Of a stretch of DNA of 64,000 bases, positions 59,460-64,000 are shown one piece after another (the stretch's first letter is position 1; the number at the start of each line of letters is the position of its first letter). The notes under the pieces were generated by a model that worked only from the letters and a program-made list of their open reading frames with translations, had not been told where the DNA came from and did not search any database. This stretch comes from Capra hircus. Taxonomy: Eukaryota; Chordata; Mammalia; Artiodactyla; Bovidae. Position numbers and translations under genes: made by a program. Where the stretch lies: NCBI RefSeq assembly GCF_001704415.2, contig NC_030824.1:32297022-32361021 (forward strand), read 5' to 3'.

Positions 59460-60010
59460 TTCAGACTCTTTTGCAGACTATGAGGGCTACTTCACTTTTT
59501 CTAATGGATTTTATGTATTGGTTATCTGAATTAAATTTGCCCATTTCCATTCATTTAAATCACTAATTCATAAGATATTGATGTTTACCCCTGCCATTTT
59601 CTGCTTGACCACATCCAATTTGCCTTGACTCATGGACCTAACAGTGCAGATTCTTATGCAGTATTGTTGTTTGTAGCATCAAACTTTACTTTCACCACCA
59701 GACACATCCACAACTGAGAGTTACTTAAGCTTTGTCCCAACTGCCTCATTCTTTCTGGAGCTATTAGTAATTGCTCAGTACTCTTTCCCAGTCACATACT
59801 GGATACCTTCAGACCTGCAGGGGGCTCATTTTTCAGTGTCATATCTTTTTGCATTTTCATACTGTCCATGGGATTCTCTGGGCAAGAATACTGGAACGGT
59901 TTGCCATTTTCTGTTCCAGTGCACCACTTTTTGTTAGAACTCTTCACTATGACCTGTTCATGTTGGTTGGCCCTGCACAGCCTGGCTCATTACTTCATGC
60001 TGTGACCCAG
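59460..60010 (-). mobile_element. BovB LINE, antisense, 5' part (continuation)
   Basis: It resumes the element of 52153-54717 at the expected place (ttcagactcttttgcagactatg), covering the endonuclease N-terminus (ccttgactcatggacctaac) and upstream to 'ggccctgcacagcctggctc'. Together the two parts make a near-complete old BovB. The tandem-repeat leader seen at 38.9 kb is absent. Confidence 0.92.
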
Positions 60011-60658
60011 GAAGGGAATTTAATGAGATGAACATATTCACAACTTCATGACTACTATCTTGTCATTTTAAACAACAACTTTTAAAAACTAGACTCTGTA
60101 CTTTAGATAATTTTAAGTTCATGGGAAGACTGAACAACAGATACAGAGATTTCCCAAATTCTGCATCTGTATACCATCCTTTATTGTCAACCTGCCCCAC
60201 CAGAAAGACAGATTTGTTACAAGCAGACGTATCTTGATTTATATATCATTATCATCCAGAGACCATGACTTACATTGACTCACCTGCATTGTTGTACATT
60301 CCGTGAGCTTGAACACATTTTTAATGACATTTCTATCATTATAATATCATAGAATAGTTTCACTGAACAAAAAATTCCTGCTTCTCCAAATCATTTCTCT
60401 TCACCCCATCAATTGTATCTTAATCACTGATTTTTTTTTTTTTCAGTTATCTCCATAGTTTTGCCTTTTCTAGAAAGTTGTACTGTTGGAGTCACACAGT
60501 GTGTAGGTTTTTCAGTTGGCTTCTCTCAGCGATATGTGAGAGCAATATGTTACATTTTGGATCATGAAAGTCAGGTTTCAATATGTAACAATACATATTT
60601 CTATGTGAAAATGTGTGTCCTTGGAGTGTCCTCCATGTCTTTTCCATGACTTAATAAG

Positions 60659-61105
60659 TGTGAAAGACAGGCTAGGTAGAGATATTCAAAACAGGGCCAG
60701 AGCTGCCATTCCAGAGCAACTGCCTTTATGTCCTGTATTCTGTGCCTTTGAACTTGTACATTCCAAGTCAGCAAAGAAACAAGAATAATTTGCTGAGAGG
60801 ACTGATAAAAGTGAACTGTTACCTAGGGACTACTTTACTTGATCAATTAATGAAGTACAAATGCATATTTATCCCATGTTTCACCAATGAATGCCTCCTG
60901 TGATCAATTATCTCATCATGCACTCATAACCTTTTCTTAAAAGCTGTTTAGCTCATCTTCCTCTCTTTTCCCATGGATACCCTGAATCCTTATCCTGTAA
61001 TCAAGACACTGTTTAGATATTTACCTGAATGTGTGTACTCCAAATTACAATGTGTTGGTCTAAATAAACACTTGAACTATACTCTTATTTTTTAGGTTAG
61101 TGCTG
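60659..61105 (+). mobile_element. Unclassified ~450-bp insert in L1, LTR-like
   Basis: L1 reading stops at 'catgacttaataag' and resumes at 'ctttttatcaccaaataat'. The insert begins 'tgtgaaagacaggctagg' and has an AATAAA (ctaaataaacac) about 45 bp before its end, a layout like an LTR. I do not recognise the family and no TSD or terminal CA is clear. Confidence 0.45.
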
Positions 61106-61481
61106 CCTTCTTTTTATCACCAAATAATATTCCATTATCTGGATGTATAATGATTTATTTTACCCATTAGCCTACTGGAAGGTACCTTGATTATTTTCAA
61201 GCTTTGGTAACTATGTATAAAACTGCTGTAAAATTTTGGTGTTAGGATTTTGTTTGGACCTATTTTCAACTCTTTGGGTAAATGTCAAACAGTGCTATGG
61301 TTTGTATGTTAAGAGTTTGGTTAATTTTGTAAACAACTGCCTAATAGTCTTTCAAAGTGGCCATCTTGCATTCCTATCAACAGTAAGTGAGAGTTCCTGT
61401 TGTTCTACATTCTTTCCAGCATTTAGTGTTACAGTGTTCTGCCCGATGGCCATTCTATTAAATGTGCAATCATCTCATTGT

Positions 61482-61760
61482 GGAGAAGGCAATGGCAACC
61501 CATTCCAGTACTCTTGCCCGGAAAATCCCATGGAGGGAGGAGCCAGGTAGACTGCAGTCCATGGGGTCGTGAATAGTCGGATATGACTGAGCGGTTTCAC
61601 TTTCACTTTCATGAATTGCAGAAGGAAATGGCAACCCACTCCAGTGTTCTTGCCTGGAGAATCCCAGGGATGGGGGAGCCTGGTGGGCTGCCATCTATGG
61701 GGTCACACAGAGTCGGACATGGCTGAAGCGAATTAGCAGCAGCAGCAGCAGCAGCAGCAT
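61482..61760 (+). mobile_element. Bov-A2 dimeric SINE with (AGC)n tail
   Basis: Two Bov-A bodies in tandem, linked by 'cactttcactttcatg', with no tRNA head and an (AGC)8 tail. Perfect 10-bp TSD atctcattgt (61472-61481 and 61761-61770). Low divergence suggests a recent insertion. Confidence 0.97.
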
Positions 61761-62245
61761 ATCTCATTGTTTTAATTTATATTTTTCTGGTAATATATGA
61801 TATAAAACATATTTTCACATGCCTACTGGCCATCAGTACATCTTGATTGATGAGGGGTCTGTTAAGGTCTTTTCCCTATTTTTAAATTTGATTCTTCATT
61901 TTATTACTGAGTTTTAAGAATTCTTTGTGTATTTTGGCCAACAGTCCTTTATGACATGTATATTTTTCAGATATTTTCTCCCAATTTGTGACTTATCTTT
62001 TCATTCACTTGATGGTATCTTTCACAGAACAGAAATTTTAATTTTACCAAAGCCAAGTTTATCAATTCTGACTTTTGTGGATTTATCAATTCTTTTTGTG
62101 GATTCTGATGTTGTATCTAAAAGGTTATCATCAAACCTGGTCATCCAGATTTTCTCTTACAGTATGGTATAATTTTATGCTTTACTTTTAGGTCTTTGAT
62201 TCATTTTGAGTTAGTGAACTTGGTAAGATCTCTTTAGAATTATTT

Positions 62246-62600
62246 ATTTTCCTGATTTTCTGCTTTTAAATATGCCTTTTCTTCTCCTCCTACAGGAAGC
62301 ATGAGGAATATTGTTGATATTTACTGTGAGAACAAGGTTGAGCTTTTGGAAGAAAAAATGTGTGAGGCCCCCTACGACTGGGACACCCCCCCCCACCCCC
62401 TCCTCCCCTCCAGGGCTTTGGCACAGTTTTGCCAACACTGAGACTTCAGGCATTTGTCAATTACAATTCAGGTTTTCCTACTTTGGCACTGGGTCCCACA
62501 GAGGTTTCAATTTGTGAATTTCTACTTAACTAAGTTGTGATTCTCATTATTTGCCTGTTAGACTCTCCAGTTTTGCACGATGCGGTGTTATATGTAGTCT
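62246..62600. other. Unclassified segment between L1 and LTR
   Basis: It contains a C-run (62387-62400) and phrases such as 'ggcactgggtcccacagagg' and 'ttttgcacgatgcggtgtt' that look repeat-derived, perhaps an LTR or L1 5' UTR. I cannot place them. No gene supported. Confidence 0.4.
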
Positions 62601-62604
62601 GAAT

Positions 62605-62945
62605 GTTTGTACCTACCCTATACTATCTTGCACAATTCATATGTTGAGTCTGATGTCCAGGGTAATGATGTTAGACAGTAGGACTTTGGGAGGTGATTAG
62701 GTCATAAGGATTCCCAATAATGGGATTAATGCCCTTACAAAACACCCAAGAGGTCTCTAGCCCCTTCCCCTCTTTTAAGACACAGAGAGAAGTCAGCAGT
62801 TACTATCGGGTCCTTGGTCAGAATTCAACCATGCTGACCCTGATCTTAGACTTTCAGGCTCAAGATCAGTGAGGAATAAGTTTCTGTTATTTGAAAGCCA
62901 TCCAGCCTGTGGCATTTGTTATAGCAGCCAGAACAAAAGATAAGT
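62605..62945 (+). mobile_element. MaLR-type solo LTR remnant
   Basis: 'cacaattcatatgttgagtctg', 'tgggaggtgattaggtcataagg', 'gggattaatgcccttacaaaac', 'gaggaataagtttctgtt' and 'catttgttatagcagccagaac' follow the same order as the LTR at 38350-38705. Confidence 0.65.
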
Positions 62946-64000
62946 AGTCTGCCCTGTGACCTTACTTCTACTGTGGCCCTAAGAGCTGGTACTTTTCCAG
63001 TTCAGTTATTCACTTGGTGTTGGGACAAAGTGGTGATTTCCAAATTTCTTTCATGTTGGGCTGGAAACTGGAAGTTTGATTTGATTCTTTAAATAGTACT
63101 TTTTTTCCTTAAATGTATATTACTGGAATAATGGTAAACTGCAAGTACATTTAATTATATTATTTGCCATCATTTCACATGTGATCATCTCTAGAAAACA
63201 CTCATTACATTTCTGGGTAAAGATATTGCTTTTAATCTTTTTATTTTTTTCAGGTTTAAAAAATTCTGTGCCTGATGCCAAGAAAAGTTTTCTACTTATT
63301 GCAATCAATTATTTCAGTTTTAGTTAACACAATGATAAATTAAAATCTCTAATCAGTACAGACTTTAAAAAATTTTAATTCTCATGAAGTGCAATTAAAT
63401 ATAAATTGTTCAGACACTTGAGCATCAGTCATATAAATCACATTAAAGATGCTACTTAACTCCTCATTTATTTTAAACAGCATTAAATCTTATTAACATT
63501 CCCAGTTATGTGTTCTCACTATTATTATGGATATTTGTGAGATACCTTGTCAACTTAAAGTCATTAGAGGATGAATGGCATGTGACTGTCTTGAACCAAA
63601 TACTTCCTTGGTTGCATATATTGCAAGTGTTGTATGGACACATAAAATATAAAATGGACAACCAACCACCCAAAATTTAATTAAGTATTTAGAAAAAGCA
63701 TTTTATTTAGAATTTAGTATCCAAAGAGAACTACAGTGTGGCTTCAGTGATATATCAAAAAATGTATCATGTAATTATGAGAAAATTTTTATTTTATAGC
63801 TTTGAGGATTATCTGTATTATTTATGATATATTCACTATGATTTATTACATGATGATACAGATTACATTTAACAAGGCAATAAAATCATATAATTCACCA
63901 CAAGTTGACCTTCACATAAACAGGACTGCTAAACTTCTTTTCAGAAAATGAGCATTTGGAGACGTTGTTTGTACTAATAGAATCATTTATATTTGGATAA
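62946..64000. other. AT-rich single-copy DNA, no gene seen
   Basis: No repeat family, RNA gene or convincing coding frame recognised to the window end. Confidence 0.6.

Larger units (their letters stand above)
60050..62245 (-). mobile_element. Old L1 LINE, antisense, split
   Basis: The complement of an L1 3' UTR (cagagatttcccaaattctg; accatgacttacattgac) and ORF2 (aataatattccattatctggatg; tggccatcttgcattcctatcaacag; tcttttcattcacttgatgg). It is interrupted by an unclassified insert (60659-61105) and a Bov-A2 dimer (61482-61760). No open frame. Confidence 0.85.

Overview
The window is intergenic DNA from a pecoran ruminant nuclear genome (the cattle, sheep, goat or deer lineage). The evidence is the repeat content: many copies of the RTE-type LINE BovB, its derivatives Bov-tA (tRNA-Glu head plus BovB-derived body) and Bov-A2 (dimer), older cetartiodactyl tRNA-Glu (CHR-type) SINEs, and young ruminant L1 3' ends. 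Family names come from recognising the sequences, not from a database search. I found no host protein-coding exon, tRNA, rRNA, CRISPR array or bacterial-type gene. All recognisable coding sequence is LINE endonuclease/reverse transcriptase remains, broken by stops and frameshifts.

Layout. 1-4.6 kb: an old antisense L1 split by a CHR SINE, split by a BovB, which holds an L1 3' fragment. 4.7-7.4 kb: an ancient MaLR-like LTR/internal/LTR unit with a Bov-tA. 7.4-13.5 kb: AT-rich DNA with a perfect hairpin, a BovB, SINEs and an A-rich insertion. 13.5-20.4 kb: an old sense L1 interrupted by two BovB copies and another L1. 20.4-31.5 kb: old L1 pieces, Bov-tA copies, a BovB and two single-copy stretches. 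31.5-36 kb: three BovB pieces, an L2-like remnant and a dimeric SINE. 36-38.3 kb: single-copy DNA with a long TA microsatellite. 38.3-42.5 kb: an LTR remnant, then a BovB of about 3.6 kb with a GC-rich tandem-repeat leader and a 12-bp target-site duplication (TSD). 42.5-47.4 kb: old L1, MER5-like and CHR SINE. 47.4-60 kb: the most rearranged part, with SINE-LINE joints, BovB arms tail to tail, a long ruminant L1, and an antisense BovB containing a sense BovB that in turn contains a younger BovB and a solo LTR. 60-64 kb: old L1, a Bov-A2 dimer, an LTR remnant and single-copy DNA.

These elements are not a cooperating gene set. Functionally, BovB supplied the endonuclease/RT that mobilised Bov-tA and Bov-A2, and L1 probably mobilised the CHR SINEs and itself. 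The nesting order gives a relative chronology: MaLR/L2/MER5/old L1, then CHR SINEs and old BovB, then Bov-tA, young BovB, ruminant L1 tails and the solo LTR. The best candidates for something undescribed are a tRNA-headed BovB at 54.7 kb, a second SINE-BovB joint at 47.4 kb, the 24-bp perfect hairpin at 9.04 kb, the tandem-repeat leader of the long BovB, and a ~450-bp unclassified insert at 60.66 kb.
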